Counted from the stretch's first letter, positions 1 through 9,828 are shown. The stretch: 64,000 nt of DNA from Nocardiopsis prasina DSM 43845 (GCF_000341265.1 NZ_ANAE01000125.1:55163-119162); one strand, 5' to 3'. Numbers and translations: made by a program. The notes: generated from the sequence alone by a model not told the origin.

Positions 1-9
1 CACGGAACA

Positions 10-38
10 GGCCCCGGGCGGACCAGCCCGGGGCCTTT
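10..38 (+). terminator. Terminator hairpin at window start
   Basis: A perfect 10-bp stem (10–19 with 26–35), 6-nt loop, followed by TTT. It probably ends a gene lying left of the window. Confidence 0.7.
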
Positions 39-162
39 GACCTGCGCGACCGTGTCAACGATCGCTGTCAGTAATCAAAGCGTGTCATGTCGTTGACCAA
101 GTCGTGATCCGTGTGAGCATGAGCGCGTCTTACCAGCCACGACAGGAAGATAACCGCACATC

Positions 163-921
163 ATGTCCAAGCATGTCCTGACCGGCGTCGTGCGCCGGAT
201 CGCCTCCCTCGCCACCGCCGGAGCCATCGCCCTCGGCGGCATGGCGCTCATGGCACCGACCGCCGCGGCCGACGACTACGAGCGCACCCCGAACGAGGTC
301 ATCCAGCTGATCGAGGCCGCGCAGATCTGGCCGAACTACTCGCTCCAGAACCCCGGCCCGAGCGCCGACATCCTCGCCGCGCAGTACTTCCTGAACCACC
401 TCGGGTACATCACCGACAACCCGAGCGAGACCTTCACCCGGGAGTTCGACCGCGTGCTCCGCGACTTCGAGCGCCGTGAGGGCATCACCGTCAACGGCGT
501 CCTCGAGTCGGAGAGCTGGATCAAGATCAGGAACGAGCTGTTCCCGACCAGCGCCGACTCCTTCCACCGGGACGACCGCGGCTACGGCGTCCGCGGCGTG
601 CAGGTCCTGCTCAACGCGAAGTACAACGCGGGCCTGAACGTCAACGGTACCTACAACTCCGCCACGGAGCGGGCCGTCCGCAACGCCCAGCGGGACCTGT
701 GCATCGGTGTCGACGGCGCCTTCGGCAGGCTGACCTACCGGGCCATCATCACCGGAGTCGACAGCTGCCGCGCCGTGAGCGCGGAGGCGGACCAGGAGGC
801 CCCCGCCCAGGAAGCTCCCGCCCAGGAGGCCCCGGCCGAGCAGGCTCCCGCGGAGCAGGCCCCGGTCGAGGACGCTCCTGTCGAGGGCGACCAGACCCGG
901 GAGATGGAGACGGTGCGCTAG
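163..921 (+). CDS. Secreted peptidoglycan-binding-domain protein
   Basis: A 252-residue exported protein. It has an N-terminal signal peptide (positively charged start, hydrophobic run to about residue 34, cleavage probably near the AAADD segment). Two peptidoglycan_binding_1-like repeats follow, roughly residues 65–125 and 135–205; the second shows the family pattern (GVRGVQ, VNGTY, TERAV, GVDGAFG). The C-terminus (about 207–245) is a low-complexity Ala/Pro/Glu/Gln repeat resembling a cell-wall spacer. No catalytic domain is present, so it likely binds the wall without cutting it. A long intergenic region precedes it and a hairpin follows, so it is probably monocistronic. The precise role is unknown. 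Confidence 0.8.
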   Translation: MSKHVLTGVVRRIASLATAGAIALGGMALMAPTAAADDYERTPNEVIQLIEAAQIWPNYSLQNPGPSADILAAQYFLNHLGYITDNPSETFTREFDRVLRDFERREGITVNGVLESESWIKIRNELFPTSADSFHRDDRGYGVRGVQVLLNAKYNAGLNVNGTYNSATERAVRNAQRDLCIGVDGAFGRLTYRAIITGVDSCRAVSAEADQEAPAQEAPAQEAPAEQAPAEQAPVEDAPVEGDQTREMETVR

Positions 922-951
922 TCACGTCAGCACCACCCCGATGTGAGAAAA

Positions 952-991
952 GTCGGGCCCGGTACGCCACCTGCGGCGTACCGGGCCCGAC
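952..991. terminator. Strong hairpin after peptidoglycan-binding gene
   Basis: A perfect 17-bp inverted repeat (952–968 with 975–991) with a 6-nt loop sits 30 bp after the stop codon. There is no T-run, which is usual for GC-rich actinomycete terminators. Confidence 0.7.
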
Positions 992-1196
992 GCGTGCGCG
1001 CCCCGCCCCGGGAAGTTCCCGTTGTACGGAATAGCTCTGATGTGTCCCGCGCTGAAACAATCCGGTGGCAGCTGTCGGAGCCGCTGGATAGGTTGGCCCG
1101 AACACGCGACCCGTGCCCCTCGGCATGCCCGGGAACGGACGGAGCGCGGACCGGGAGGCCGGACAGAGCCGGTCAAGAAGCGGAAACGGGGGGCGT

Positions 1197-3227
1197 ATGG
1201 CGCAGGGCACCACGACGGCGGACCAGGCGAAGCGGGAGGGGGACCCGCCGGGCGAACCCGCCGCGGAGGGGGTCGACACCAGCACCCCCGACCAGGTCAC
1301 CGACCCCCACAAGGGCGTCTTCGCCCGGGGGATGCGTGTCCTGGGGGTCGCCGCCCGCACCGAACCGTGGATCTTCCTCGCCGCCGTCGCCGGAGCCATG
1401 CTGCACGCGGGCGTGACCGTCGGCTCCGCCTCGGTGCTCGGGTACCTCACCGACAACACCATCCTCCCGGCCTTCTCCGCGGGGGAGACCACCGCGGCCG
1501 CGCTCGTCGCCGCCGCGGCCCTGCTCATGGCGGTCGGCCTCGGCAAGGCCGTGGGCCTGGCCCTGCGCCGCCTGCTCGCCGGGCTCATGCAGTTCCGTAT
1601 GCAGGCCCGCTACCGCCGCGCCGTCGCCCGCAAGTACCTGGAACTCCCGCTCTCCTGGCACCACCGCCACCCCACCGGCCAGCTCCTGTCCAACGCCAAC
1701 GCCGACGTCGAGGCCGCCTGGCAGCCCCTTGCCCCGCTCCCCATGGCCGTCGGCAGCGTGTTCATGCTGGTCATCGCCTCCATTGCGATGGTCGTGACCG
1801 ACCCGGTCCTGGCCCTGGTCGCCTTCGTGGTCTTCCCGATCCTGGCCGCCGCCAACGTCGTCTTCCAGCGCAGGGTCTCACCGATGGCCTCCCGCGCCCA
1901 GGCCCTGCGCGCCGAGGTCAGCGGCGTCGCCCACGAGTCGTTCGACGGCGCCCTCGTCGTCAAGACCCTGGGCCGCGAGGACACCGAGACCGAACGCTTC
2001 ACCCGGTCCGCCCACCGCCTGCGCGACGCCCTCATCCAGGTCGGCCGCATGCGCTCCATCTTCGACCCCTTCACCGAGGCCCTGCCCAACTTCGGTGTGC
2101 TCGCCGTGCTCCTCCTGGGTATGTGGCGCCTGTCCACCGGCGCCATCGAACCCGGCGAACTCGTCCAGATCGCGTTCCTCTTCACGCTCCTGGCCCTGCC
2201 GATCCGCTCCTTCGGGTGGATCCTCGGCGACCTGCCCCGCAGCGTGGTCGGCTGGGACCGCGTCCAGTCCGTCCTCAACTCCGGCGGCACCATGGAACAC
2301 GGCGACCGGACCCTGGAGCCCACCGAACGCGGTCTCGCGCTCAGCGCCCGCGACGTCACCTTCTCCTACGCCGACGCCTACGACGCCGACGGCGGCGTCC
2401 GCGACCTCCTGGACGACACCGTCACGGGGGCCCGCACCACCGTCCTCAACGGTGTCGACCTCGACATCGCCCCCGGACGCACCGTCGCCCTCGTCGGTCC
2501 CACCGGGTCCGGCAAGTCCACGCTCACCACCGTCCTCATGCGGCTGGTCGACCCCGAATCCGGTGCCGTCAGCTACGACGGCGTCGACCTGCGCGACCTC
2601 GCCAGGGACCAGATCCCGAGTCACGCCGCCCTCGTGCCCCAGGGCACCTTCGTGTTCGAGGACTCCGTCCGCGACAACATCGCCCTAGGCGCGGCCGGGG
2701 TCGACGACGCACAGATCTGGGCCGCGCTCCGACTGGCCCGCGCGGACGGCTTCATCGCCGAACTCGACGGCGGACTCGACGCGCGCCTCGGAGAGAAGGG
2801 CACCACCCTGTCCGGAGGCCAGCGCCAGCGCCTGGCCCTGGCCCGTGCCATCGTCCGCCGCCCCCGGCTCCTGATCATGGACGACGCGACCTCGGCCGTG
2901 GACCCGCAGATCGAGGCCCAGATCCTGGCCGGCCTGCGCGAACGCGACGACGCCGCCACCGTGGTCGTCGTGGCCTACCGCAGAGCCACCATCGAGCTCG
3001 CGGACGAGGTCCTCTACATGGAGGGCGGGCGCGTCCTGGCACGCGGCTCCCACACCGAGCTCCTGTCCACCTCCAGCGGCTACAACAGGCTCGTCACCGC
3101 CTACGAACGAGCCTCGGCCGAGAACGAGGCCGAGCGCGCCCCGATCCCGGAGGAGCCCGGACCCGCGGAACCCCGCCTTCCCACCGGAGGACACTCCACC
3201 GACGCCGCCGAGGAGACCAGCCGATGA
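1197..3227 (+). CDS. ABC exporter half-transporter, degenerate ATPase site subunit
   Basis: A 676-residue ABC half-transporter with an N-terminal membrane domain (six helices expected) and a C-terminal nucleotide-binding domain. Visible motifs are Walker A GPTGSGKST (434–442), signature LSGGQ (538–542) and Walker B LLIMDD (558–563). Asp563 stands where the catalytic Glu is expected, and Tyr594 (VAYRRAT) replaces the switch His. This is the pattern of the non-catalytic half of a heterodimeric exporter. An earlier in-frame GTG at 1113 exists, but ATG 1197 has the G-rich ribosome site (ggaaacgggggg). The stop overlaps the next gene by 4 bp (ATGA), so the two subunits are translationally coupled. 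The substrate cannot be told from sequence. Confidence 0.88.
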   Translation: MAQGTTTADQAKREGDPPGEPAAEGVDTSTPDQVTDPHKGVFARGMRVLGVAARTEPWIFLAAVAGAMLHAGVTVGSASVLGYLTDNTILPAFSAGETTAAALVAAAALLMAVGLGKAVGLALRRLLAGLMQFRMQARYRRAVARKYLELPLSWHHRHPTGQLLSNANADVEAAWQPLAPLPMAVGSVFMLVIASIAMVVTDPVLALVAFVVFPILAAANVVFQRRVSPMASRAQALRAEVSGVAHESFDGALVVKTLGREDTETERFTRSAHRLRDALIQVGRMRSIFDPFTEALPNFGVLAVLLLGMWRLSTGAIEPGELVQIAFLFTLLALPIRSFGWILGDLPRSVVGWDRVQSVLNSGGTMEHGDRTLEPTERGLALSARDVTFSYADAYDADGGVRDLLDDTVTGARTTVLNGVDLDIAPGRTVALVGPTGSGKSTLTTVLMRLVDPESGAVSYDGVDLRDLARDQIPSHAALVPQGTFVFEDSVRDNIALGAAGVDDAQIWAALRLARADGFIAELDGGLDARLGEKGTTLSGGQRQRLALARAIVRRPRLLIMDDATSAVDPQIEAQILAGLRERDDAATVVVVAYRRATIELADEVLYMEGGRVLARGSHTELLSTSSGYNRLVTAYERASAENEAERAPIPEEPGPAEPRLPTGGHSTDAAEETSR

Positions 3228-5074
3228 GCGCACCGACCCAGGCCCGTACCGACGACAGCTCGGAACAGGCGGCCGGGGCGGGGCGCCCCGAACGCGACCC
3301 CGTCCTGTCCCTGCACCAGAACCAGGACACCGCCCTCGGTACCATCCGGCGCGGTCTCCAACTGTCCCCGGAGTTCGCCCGGGGCCTGTGGCTCACCCTG
3401 CTGTTCGCCCTGGTCGCGACCGCGGGCAAGGTCATCGTGCCCGTCGCCGTCCAGCAGATCATCGACAACGGGCTCACCGGGGAGGGAGGTCCCGACCTCG
3501 GCTTCGTGGCCCGCATGGTCGCGGTCTGCGCCGGACTGCTCGTGGTCACCATGTTCTGCTCCTACCTGATGAACCTGCGCCTGTACCGGGCCACCGAGTC
3601 CGGGCTGGCGACCCTGCGCCGCAAGGCCTTCCGGCACGTCCACGACCTGTCCGTGCTGACCCAGAACAGTGAGCGCAAGGGCGCCCTGGTCTCCCGGGTC
3701 ACCGGGGACGTCGACCAGATCAGCACCTTCATGCAGTGGGGCGGGCTGCTCCTGCTGGTCAGCACCGGCCAGCTCCTGGTCGCCACCACCCTCATGGCGG
3801 TCTACTCCTGGCAGCTCACCCTCGTGGTGTGGATCTGCGTCCTGCCGCTGTTCTTCGGCGTGCGCTGGCTCCAGAAGCTCCTGTCCAGGGCCTACCTCAC
3901 GGTCCGCGAGCGCACCGGCGACATGCTCGGCGCCATCGGCGAGACCGTGATGGGCGCCGCCGTCATCCGCGCCCACGGCACCGAGGAGCGCACGGCCGGA
4001 CGCATCGACACCACGGTGCTGGCCACCAGGCGGGCCCAGGTGAAGGCGCAGCGCCTGTCCATGGCCGTTTCGCCGTTCGCCGAGATCGTCGCCGCGCTTG
4101 GCAACGTCGCCGTCGTCCTGGTCGGCGTGTGGCTGGGGATCGCGGGAGACCTCACCGCGGGTCAGCTCATCGCGTTCCTGTTCCTCATGACGCTGTTCAT
4201 CCAGCCGATGATGATGGCCACGGAGATCTTCAACGAGGCCCAGAACGCCATCGCGGGCTGGCGGCGCGTGCTCGGGGTGCTGGACACCGCCCCCGACATC
4301 GCCGACCCCGGCGAGGCCGGACGCGTGCTGCCGCGCGGACCGGTGCGGGTCGGGTTCGACAGGGTCACCTACTCCTACCCCGAGGGCCCCGTGGTCCTGG
4401 ACGACGTGGACGTGGAGATCACGCCCGGCACCAGGGTCGCGGTCGTCGGCGAGACGGGGTCGGGCAAGACCACCTTCGTCAAGCTCCTCACCCGCCTCAT
4501 GGACCCCGCGTCCGGCACCGTCAGCCTGGACGAGGTCGACCTGCGGGAGGTCTCCTTCTCCTCGCTGCGCAGCCGCGTCGTCATGGTTCCCCAGGAGGGG
4601 TTCCTGTTCGACAGCTCCCTGGGTGACAACATCCGCTTCGCCCGCCCAGAGAGCACCGACGCCGAGCTGGAGACGGCCGTCAACGAACTCGGCCTCTCCG
4701 ACTGGCTGGGCAGCCTCGCCCACGGTCTGGACACCCCGGTGGGCCAGCGCGGCGAGTCCCTGTCAGCGGGGGAGCGCCAGCTGGTCGCCCTCGTGCGCGC
4801 GTACGTGGCCGACCCGGACCTGCTCGTCCTGGACGAGGCCACATCGGCGGTGGACCCGCACACCGAGGTCCGCATCCAGCGGGCCCTGGACCGGCTGACC
4901 CGGGGACGCACCTCGGTCGCGATCGCCCACCGCCTGTCCACGGCCGAGGCCGCCGACCGGGTCCTGGTGTTCGACGACGGCCGCATCGTCCAGAGCGGTT
5001 CCCACGACGAACTGGTGGACCGCCCCGGCGTGTACGCGGACCTCTACGCCTCCTGGATCCGCTCCTCCGCCTGA
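3224..5074 (+). CDS. ABC exporter half-transporter, catalytic partner
   Basis: A 616-residue partner of the upstream ABC half-transporter, starting inside its stop codon. Membrane domain then ATPase: Walker A GETGSGKTT (409–417), Walker B LLVLDE (533–538, catalytic Glu538) and switch AHRLST (His569) are all canonical. Its signature is LSAGE (513–517) rather than LSGGQ. Combined with the partner, one composite ATP site is consensus (this Walker A/B and His with the partner's LSGGQ) and the other degenerate, as in TM287/288- or BmrCD-type heterodimers. Likely a multidrug, lipid or peptide exporter; substrate unknown. Confidence 0.9.
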   Translation: MSAPTQARTDDSSEQAAGAGRPERDPVLSLHQNQDTALGTIRRGLQLSPEFARGLWLTLLFALVATAGKVIVPVAVQQIIDNGLTGEGGPDLGFVARMVAVCAGLLVVTMFCSYLMNLRLYRATESGLATLRRKAFRHVHDLSVLTQNSERKGALVSRVTGDVDQISTFMQWGGLLLLVSTGQLLVATTLMAVYSWQLTLVVWICVLPLFFGVRWLQKLLSRAYLTVRERTGDMLGAIGETVMGAAVIRAHGTEERTAGRIDTTVLATRRAQVKAQRLSMAVSPFAEIVAALGNVAVVLVGVWLGIAGDLTAGQLIAFLFLMTLFIQPMMMATEIFNEAQNAIAGWRRVLGVLDTAPDIADPGEAGRVLPRGPVRVGFDRVTYSYPEGPVVLDDVDVEITPGTRVAVVGETGSGKTTFVKLLTRLMDPASGTVSLDEVDLREVSFSSLRSRVVMVPQEGFLFDSSLGDNIRFARPESTDAELETAVNELGLSDWLGSLAHGLDTPVGQRGESLSAGERQLVALVRAYVADPDLLVLDEATSAVDPHTEVRIQRALDRLTRGRTSVAIAHRLSTAEAADRVLVFDDGRIVQSGSHDELVDRPGVYADLYASWIRSSA

Positions 5075-5129
5075 GGTTCCCTCACCCGACCCGGGCCGAC
5101 GCGCAGCGGAGGCCCAAGGAGAACCAACC

Positions 5130-6119
5130 TCAGCTCCACCAGTGCGCGGCCAACAGTTCCGCCACCAGGGGTTCGGTCAGCAGGCTGACGTCCGGGTCCG
5201 CGTCCCCCGGGTAGCGCACGCTCAGGCCCGCCCCCGGAACGCGTTCGTGTCCGGGGGTGGGTCCCACCGCGACGAACGAACCGCGCAGCTGCCCGAGGTG
5301 CTCGGCGAAGCGCTGGTCGTAGGCGGACCCCGCGAACAGCAGGGCCCGGTAGTCCGTCACCGCCGCCAGGTACCGGTCCGAGTGCGACCACTCACCGGTC
5401 TCGGCCGTGTGCGCCACCCGGATCGGTCCCCTGCGCAGCACCCGCACCCCCTGCTCGGCGGAGGCCAGCCGCTCGGCCGGGGCCACCAGTCGCACCCCGT
5501 CGGGGGAGTCCAGCAACCGGGCGGCCTCGGGCACCCACTCCGGGGCGCCCTCCAACAACACCCGGGACGCGTTGGCGACCCGCCGGAGCAGTCCCGGGAA
5601 GTTCGTGCTCCCTCCCGTGGCGGGCGCCCCCAACCGGTGACCCAACAAAAGGAGCAGCGCCAGGGCGTGCTGGTAGGCGCGGCACCCCAGTCCGGACAGC
5701 TCCTCACCCGCGCGCAACGGCACCAGCAGGTCCGCGTAGCGCCCCACCACGGCGTCCTCGTCCGGCGCCAGCACGATCACCGGTGACCGCCCCACGTACC
5801 GGTCCAGCGCCGAGTGCAGCTCCCGCTGGCCGTCTCCCAGACTCACCGCCACCACGAGCGTCTCCGGGCCCGTCGGGGGCTCCTCGGCGGAGGAGGAGAA
5901 GTCGGCGTGGGCCGCCACACCCCCGCGCCGCAACCGGGCGGCCGCCACCTCGCACGCGCGCCGCGCCGGGCCCAGGGCGAGGAACCGCACCGACGCGGGC
6001 TCGTCCTCAAACAGCGCGGGCAGCGCCGCGTAGGGGTCCCAGCGCGGGAAGCGCTGGGCGAGCTCGGTCAACACGGCGGGTTTCCCCGCCAGGTCGGCGG
6101 ACAGGTGCTCGGCGGTCAC
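5130..6119 (-). CDS. SIS-domain protein, GlmS isomerase-like
   Basis: A 329-residue protein resembling the double SIS (sugar isomerase) fold of glucosamine-6-phosphate synthase without the glutaminase domain. Supporting segments are the LVVAVSLGDGQREL region (GlmS-like LVVxISQSGET position), PVIVLAP, and the AGEE…AYQHALALLLLLGHRLG stretch equivalent to the AGPE…TKAFTTQL helix. The catalytic Ser/Thr loop is not well conserved, so it may bind a phosphosugar in a regulatory role. GTG 6119 is preferred because GGGAG lies just upstream; a TTG at 6131 has no ribosome site. It faces hisI across a 144-bp divergent promoter region. Confidence 0.65.
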   Translation of the reverse strand: MTAEHLSADLAGKPAVLTELAQRFPRWDPYAALPALFEDEPASVRFLALGPARRACEVAAARLRRGGVAAHADFSSSAEEPPTGPETLVVAVSLGDGQRELHSALDRYVGRSPVIVLAPDEDAVVGRYADLLVPLRAGEELSGLGCRAYQHALALLLLLGHRLGAPATGGSTNFPGLLRRVANASRVLLEGAPEWVPEAARLLDSPDGVRLVAPAERLASAEQGVRVLRRGPIRVAHTAETGEWSHSDRYLAAVTDYRALLFAGSAYDQRFAEHLGQLRGSFVAVGPTPGHERVPGAGLSVRYPGDADPDVSLLTEPLVAELLAAHWWS

Positions 6120-6250
6120 GGGAGCTCCCAAGCTGGCAGAACCGTCGGAACGGCGACGTCACGGACGCACGAACTCTAATCCCCCCGCCGAGCGCGGGGG
6201 AGTGACCGGCGTCAACCAGCACCCGGTGGGCAACGCGCCGACGGCGGCCA

Positions 6251-6256
6251 TAACCT
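6251..6256 (+). promoter_or_regulatory. -10 box for leaderless hisI
   Basis: TAACCT ends 7 nt before the hisI ATG, placing transcription start at or next to the start codon. Confidence 0.5.
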
Positions 6257-6263
6257 GGAGTGC

Positions 6264-6608
6264 ATGAGCGCCACCAACCTCGACCCGGACATCGCCGCAC
6301 GTCTGAAGCACACCGCGGACGGCCTGGTCCCCGCCGTCGTGCAGCAGCACGACACCGGGGAGGTCCTCATGCTGGCCTGGATGGACGACGAGGCCCTGCA
6401 CCGCACCCTCACCACCCGCGACGCCACGTACTGGTCGCGCAGCAGGGGCGAGTACTGGGTCAAGGGCGCCACCTCCGGAAACACCCAACGCGTGGTGTCC
6501 GTCGCACTCGACTGCGACGGGGACACCCTCCTGGTGCGCGTCGACCAGACCGGCGCCGCGTGCCACACCGGGGACCGCACGTGCTTCGACGCCGGACGGC
6601 TGCTGTGA
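6264..6608 (+). CDS. hisI: Phosphoribosyl-AMP cyclohydrolase
   Basis: A 114-residue HisI, catalysing opening of the purine ring of phosphoribosyl-AMP in histidine biosynthesis (cytoplasmic, Zn/Mg-dependent). The family core is plain: [37 protein letters not shown] and the zinc-ligand segment CHTGDRTC. Length is that of a stand-alone HisI without a HisE domain. The -10-like TAACCT lies directly before the start, suggesting a leaderless transcript. Its stop overlaps the next start by 4 bp (GTGA), tying it to the tryptophan-associated membrane protein rather than to other his genes. Confidence 0.96.
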   Translation: MSATNLDPDIAARLKHTADGLVPAVVQQHDTGEVLMLAWMDDEALHRTLTTRDATYWSRSRGEYWVKGATSGNTQRVVSVALDCDGDTLLVRVDQTGAACHTGDRTCFDAGRLL

Positions 6609-7318
6609 CCCGCGCCGCGCCCCGGGCCCGCCGCGAGTACGGCGTGACCACGCTCGCCATGGCCGCCGGGGCGGCGCTCATGCTGGCCGCCTCCGGACGC
6701 GTGTGGGCGACCGGCGAACTCGCCTCGCCCGGGCCCGTCGCCGCCGTCCCCGTGGAGCTCACCGGAGGAGACCTCACCGGAGCCCTTCGCGGGCTGGGCT
6801 GGGCCGGACTCGCCGGGGTCGTCGGCCTGTACGCGGCCCGCTCGTGGGCCCGCCGCGTCGTCGCCCTGCTCGTCACGGCCTGCGGTGTGTTCGCGCTCAC
6901 CTCGCTCTGGTCGGCCACCCGCCCGGACACGCTGGCCGACGCCGTCACGCGGCTGGCCACGGACACCGCGGGCGCCGCGCAGACCGCCGGAGCACCGGAA
7001 CTCCACGCCCTCGCCCCCGCGATGGGCGCCGCGGGGGCGGTCCTGCTGCTCCTGGCCGGCCTGGTCTCGCTGGTACGTGCCCCTGCCTGGCCGGGCATGG
7101 GCAACCGGTACGATCGGGACGCCGCACCGCGTCCGCGCCAGGCGGAGACACCAGCCGACCTGTGGAAATCGCTGGACGCCGGTGACGACCCCACTCTTGG
7201 CGCCCCGGAGGTCGGAGCGCCCGCCGGAACCGACCCGGCGGTCCGCGCCGAAGCCGGTGACGACACCGAACCCGCACCGCTGGCCGAGCGGCCAGCCCAA
7301 CCCAAGGAGAGCCCCTGA
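6605..7318 (+). CDS. Trp biosynthesis-associated membrane protein
   Basis: A 237-residue integral membrane protein of the Trp_oprn_chp (TIGR02234-type) family found in actinobacterial trp operons. Hydrophobic segments lie near residues 16–31, 58–75, 80–100 and 135–155, and the tail after about 165 is acidic and disordered. GTG 6605 overlaps the hisI stop by 4 bp, and the stop overlaps the next ATG by 1 bp, so three genes are translationally coupled. The molecular function is not established. In related genomes it normally follows trpE; here it follows hisI directly. Confidence 0.85.
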   Translation: MTRAAPRARREYGVTTLAMAAGAALMLAASGRVWATGELASPGPVAAVPVELTGGDLTGALRGLGWAGLAGVVGLYAARSWARRVVALLVTACGVFALTSLWSATRPDTLADAVTRLATDTAGAAQTAGAPELHALAPAMGAAGAVLLLLAGLVSLVRAPAWPGMGNRYDRDAAPRPRQAETPADLWKSLDAGDDPTLGAPEVGAPAGTDPAVRAEAGDDTEPAPLAERPAQPKESP

Positions 7319-7611
7319 TGGCCGACGCCCACCACGAAGAGCACGACGACCACGGCAACACCGTGTCCGCCTGGTTCCTGACCGTCTCCTGGATCGTCGC
7401 CTGGACCGTGGCCGCCGTCGCCATCATCTTCGGCGGCGACCTCGTCACCTGGACCGTCATCGCGCTGGTCGCCAGCATCGCCCTGGCCGCCGTCGCCGGC
7501 GTGATGAAGAAGGTCGGCCTGGGCCGCAAGGAGCCCCGCCCCGTCCCGCCCACGCGCGAGGAGTGGGAGGCGGGTCGCGGAGCCACCGCCGCCACCGCCA
7601 CCGCCAAGTAG
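7318..7611 (+). CDS. HGxxPAAW-motif small membrane protein
   Basis: A 97-residue protein with the N-terminal motif HGNTVSAW, a variant of the HGxxPAAW motif that defines a small family beside actinobacterial trp genes. Two membrane helices follow (about residues 17–40 and 44–64) and a basic, Ala/Thr-rich tail. The His/Asp-rich N-terminus (HHEEHDDH) could bind metal, but this is not known. It overlaps the preceding gene by 1 bp. Function unknown. Confidence 0.8.
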   Translation: MADAHHEEHDDHGNTVSAWFLTVSWIVAWTVAAVAIIFGGDLVTWTVIALVASIALAAVAGVMKKVGLGRKEPRPVPPTREEWEAGRGATAATATAK

Positions 7612-7778
7612 TCCCTCCCGCACGGAGCGTCCGTGGCCCACCCCGGGTGGGCCACGGAAATGGACGGGTACCCCCGGGGCGGGTACATTCACCTCACCGG
7701 ACCCGCCGTCGACCCGCAGGTCGCGCGGGCCGGTCTCCCCGCCCCCTCGCCCGACACACGTCCGGAAGGACACCATCC

Positions 7779-8219
7779 ATGAGTTACGGGCCTCCGCCCC
7801 CGGGCGACCCCGCGGGACACGACCAGTCCACCGGCGGCTACGGCCCTCCGGTCCCGCAGTACGGTCAGCCGTACGCTCCCTACGGCCAGCCCATGCAGCA
7901 CTACGGCGCTCCCGGACCCTACGGGGTACCCGGTCCGTACGGGGTGCAGCCTCCCGCCTCGGACCCGCCCAAGAACTACCTGGCCTTCAACATCCTGGGC
8001 ATCTTCGGCTGCCTCGGCATGACGAGCATCATCGGCATCATCGGCCTGATCTTCGCCCTCCAGGTCAGCAGCAAGTGGCACATCGGCGACTACGCCGGGG
8101 CCGAGTCCGCCGCGAGCACCGCGAAGGTGCTCGGCATCATCGGCCTGTGCTGCTTCGTGGTCACGGCCCTGTACCTGCTCTCGATGGGCGTCGTCATCGT
8201 CGCGTCGATCGCGGCCTGA
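7779..8219 (+). CDS. CD225/dispanin-family (DUF4190-like) membrane protein
   Basis: A 146-residue protein with a Pro/Tyr/Gln-rich cytoplasmic N-terminus (about residues 1–62, with a repeated GPYGVPGPYGV-type pattern) and two C-terminal membrane helices separated by FALQVSSKWHIGDYAGAESA. That linker is the signature of the CD225/dispanin family. Start chosen at ATG 7779 with GGAAGGA 8 nt upstream. A TACATT box near 7685 could be its promoter. Function in bacteria is not established. Confidence 0.75.
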   Translation: MSYGPPPPGDPAGHDQSTGGYGPPVPQYGQPYAPYGQPMQHYGAPGPYGVPGPYGVQPPASDPPKNYLAFNILGIFGCLGMTSIIGIIGLIFALQVSSKWHIGDYAGAESAASTAKVLGIIGLCCFVVTALYLLSMGVVIVASIAA

Positions 8220-8245
8220 CCCGGGGACACCCGCGGACCCGCCAG

Positions 8246-8251
8246 TAGTCT
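8246..8251 (+). promoter_or_regulatory. -10 box for leaderless DUF2752 gene
   Basis: TAGTCT ends 6 nt before the GTG start at 8258. Confidence 0.45.
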
Positions 8252-8257
8252 GGGCGG

Positions 8258-8794
8258 GTGCAGCAAGACGACGAACCCGCCAGCCCCCGGCCACCCGTCC
8301 CGACCCGCCCGGCCGGACCCGCGGACCGGTCCGGGGGAGGCGTGACCACGGGATGGGTCACCCGTCTCGTCCAGCGGGTCCACCCGGCCACCTGGCCGGT
8401 GTCCCTGGGCGTGCTCGGGGTGTTCGGGCTCGTCCTCCTCCACCTGGTGGACCCCAACGAACCGGGCAACTACCCCACCTGCCCCTGGCTGCTCCTCACT
8501 GGCACGTTCTGCCCCGGCTGCGGCACCATGCGCGCGGTGGCACTGCTCACCCACCTGGACGTGCTCGGCGCCCTCGCCATGAACCCGCTCCTGGTGCTGC
8601 TCCTGCCCTACCTCGCCCTCACCTACGCGACCTGGCTGGCCGGGACCCTGCGGCCACGCGCACGACCGCCCGGACCCGCCCCCACCTGGTTCGTCTGGAC
8701 GATCCTCGTCTCCTTCGTGGTCTTCTGGATCGCCCGCAACCTGCCCTGGTTCTCCTTCCTCGCCCCCGGCACCCCGCTCCTGCCCTCCTGGTGA
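8258..8794 (+). CDS. DUF2752 membrane protein
   Basis: A 178-residue membrane protein with a Pro-rich cytoplasmic N-terminus and three predicted helices (about 48–68, 103–125 and 145–163). The cysteine motif [11 protein letters not shown] between helices one and two is the hallmark of DUF2752. The family is widespread in actinobacteria beside CD225/DUF4190 proteins, as here, but has no assigned biochemical role. The GTG start has no obvious ribosome site and sits just after a TAnnnT box. Confidence 0.8.
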   Translation: MQQDDEPASPRPPVPTRPAGPADRSGGGVTTGWVTRLVQRVHPATWPVSLGVLGVFGLVLLHLVDPNEPGNYPTCPWLLLTGTFCPGCGTMRAVALLTHLDVLGALAMNPLLVLLLPYLALTYATWLAGTLRPRARPPGPAPTWFVWTILVSFVVFWIARNLPWFSFLAPGTPLLPSW

Positions 8795-9008
8795 GAACGG
8801 ACCCGCCCCGATGATGCGGGTTCCTGCCCGATCGCGCCGAATCCTCCCGCGCGGTGACCCGGGGGCGGCGGCCCCACGGCCCCCGAGGGTCGATACGATG
8901 ACCAGCACAGGGTGTGACGGCCCCGCGCCGACACCCCGACCGGACCGCCGTGTCCACCTCCGGACCGGCCGCCGTGAACCGCAACCATGGACGAGGGAGC
9001 TAGAACCT

Positions 9009-9815
9009 GTGAGCGTGCTCGACGAGATCCTCGACGGAGTACGCGCTGACCTGGCGCAGCGACAGGCGGAACTCCCCCTGGACCGCCTCAAGGCCCAAGC
9101 CGAGTCGGTGCCCGTCCCCAAGGACGCCGAGGCGGCTTTGCGCCGCCCGGGCGTGCACGTCATCGCCGAGGTCAAGCGGGCCAGCCCCTCCAAGGGCCCG
9201 CTCGCCTCCATCACCGACCCCGCCGCCCTGGCCCGCGACTACGAGGCGGGCGGCGCCACCTGGATCAGCGTGCTGACCGAGGGGCGCCGGTTCAACGGCA
9301 GCCTGGACGACCTGCGCGCCGTCCACGCCGCCGTCGAGACCCCCCTGCTGCGCAAGGACTTCGTCGTCAGCTCCTACCAGCTGTGGGAGGCCCGCGTCCA
9401 CGGAGCCTCCGCGATCCTCCTCATCGTCGCCGCCCTGCCCCAGGACGCCCTGGTCTCCCTCGTCGAACGCGCCCGCTCGCTGGGCCTGACCCCGCTGGTC
9501 GAGGTCCACGACGAGGACGAGGTCGCCCGCGCCCTGGACGCCGGAGCGACCGTCATCGGCGTCAACGCGCGCAACCTCAGGACCCTGGAGGTCGACCGGG
9601 ACACCTTCGCCCGGCTCGCCCCCCTCATCCCGGCGGACCGTGTCAGAATCGCCGAGTCCGGGATCCGGGGCCCGCACGACCTGCTGGCCCACGCCGGAGC
9701 CGGAGCCGGGGCCGTCCTGGTGGGCGAGAGCCTGGTCCGGGGACGCAACCCGCGCGAGGCCGTCGCCGACCTGGTGACCGCCGGCGCCCACCCCGCGCTG
9801 CGCGACCGGAACTGA
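9009..9815 (+). CDS. trpC: Indole-3-glycerol phosphate synthase
   Basis: A 268-residue TrpC that closes the indole ring from CdRP in tryptophan biosynthesis (cytoplasmic TIM barrel). Recognisable motifs are [13 protein letters not shown] (catalytic Glu and Lys), [25 protein letters not shown] and [14 protein letters not shown] 9009 gives the family's usual N-terminus ([14 protein letters not shown]) and has GAGGGAG about 9 nt upstream; the frame extends further upstream without family similarity. A 260-bp gap separates it from trpB. Confidence 0.96.
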   Translation: MSVLDEILDGVRADLAQRQAELPLDRLKAQAESVPVPKDAEAALRRPGVHVIAEVKRASPSKGPLASITDPAALARDYEAGGATWISVLTEGRRFNGSLDDLRAVHAAVETPLLRKDFVVSSYQLWEARVHGASAILLIVAALPQDALVSLVERARSLGLTPLVEVHDEDEVARALDAGATVIGVNARNLRTLEVDRDTFARLAPLIPADRVRIAESGIRGPHDLLAHAGAGAGAVLVGESLVRGRNPREAVADLVTAGAHPALRDRN

Positions 9816-9828
9816 CGGGACGAACACG

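Noticed and set aside
1113..1196. Upstream GTG start for the first ABC half-transporter.
   Set aside because: The 28 extra residues look random and ATG 1197 has the better ribosome site.
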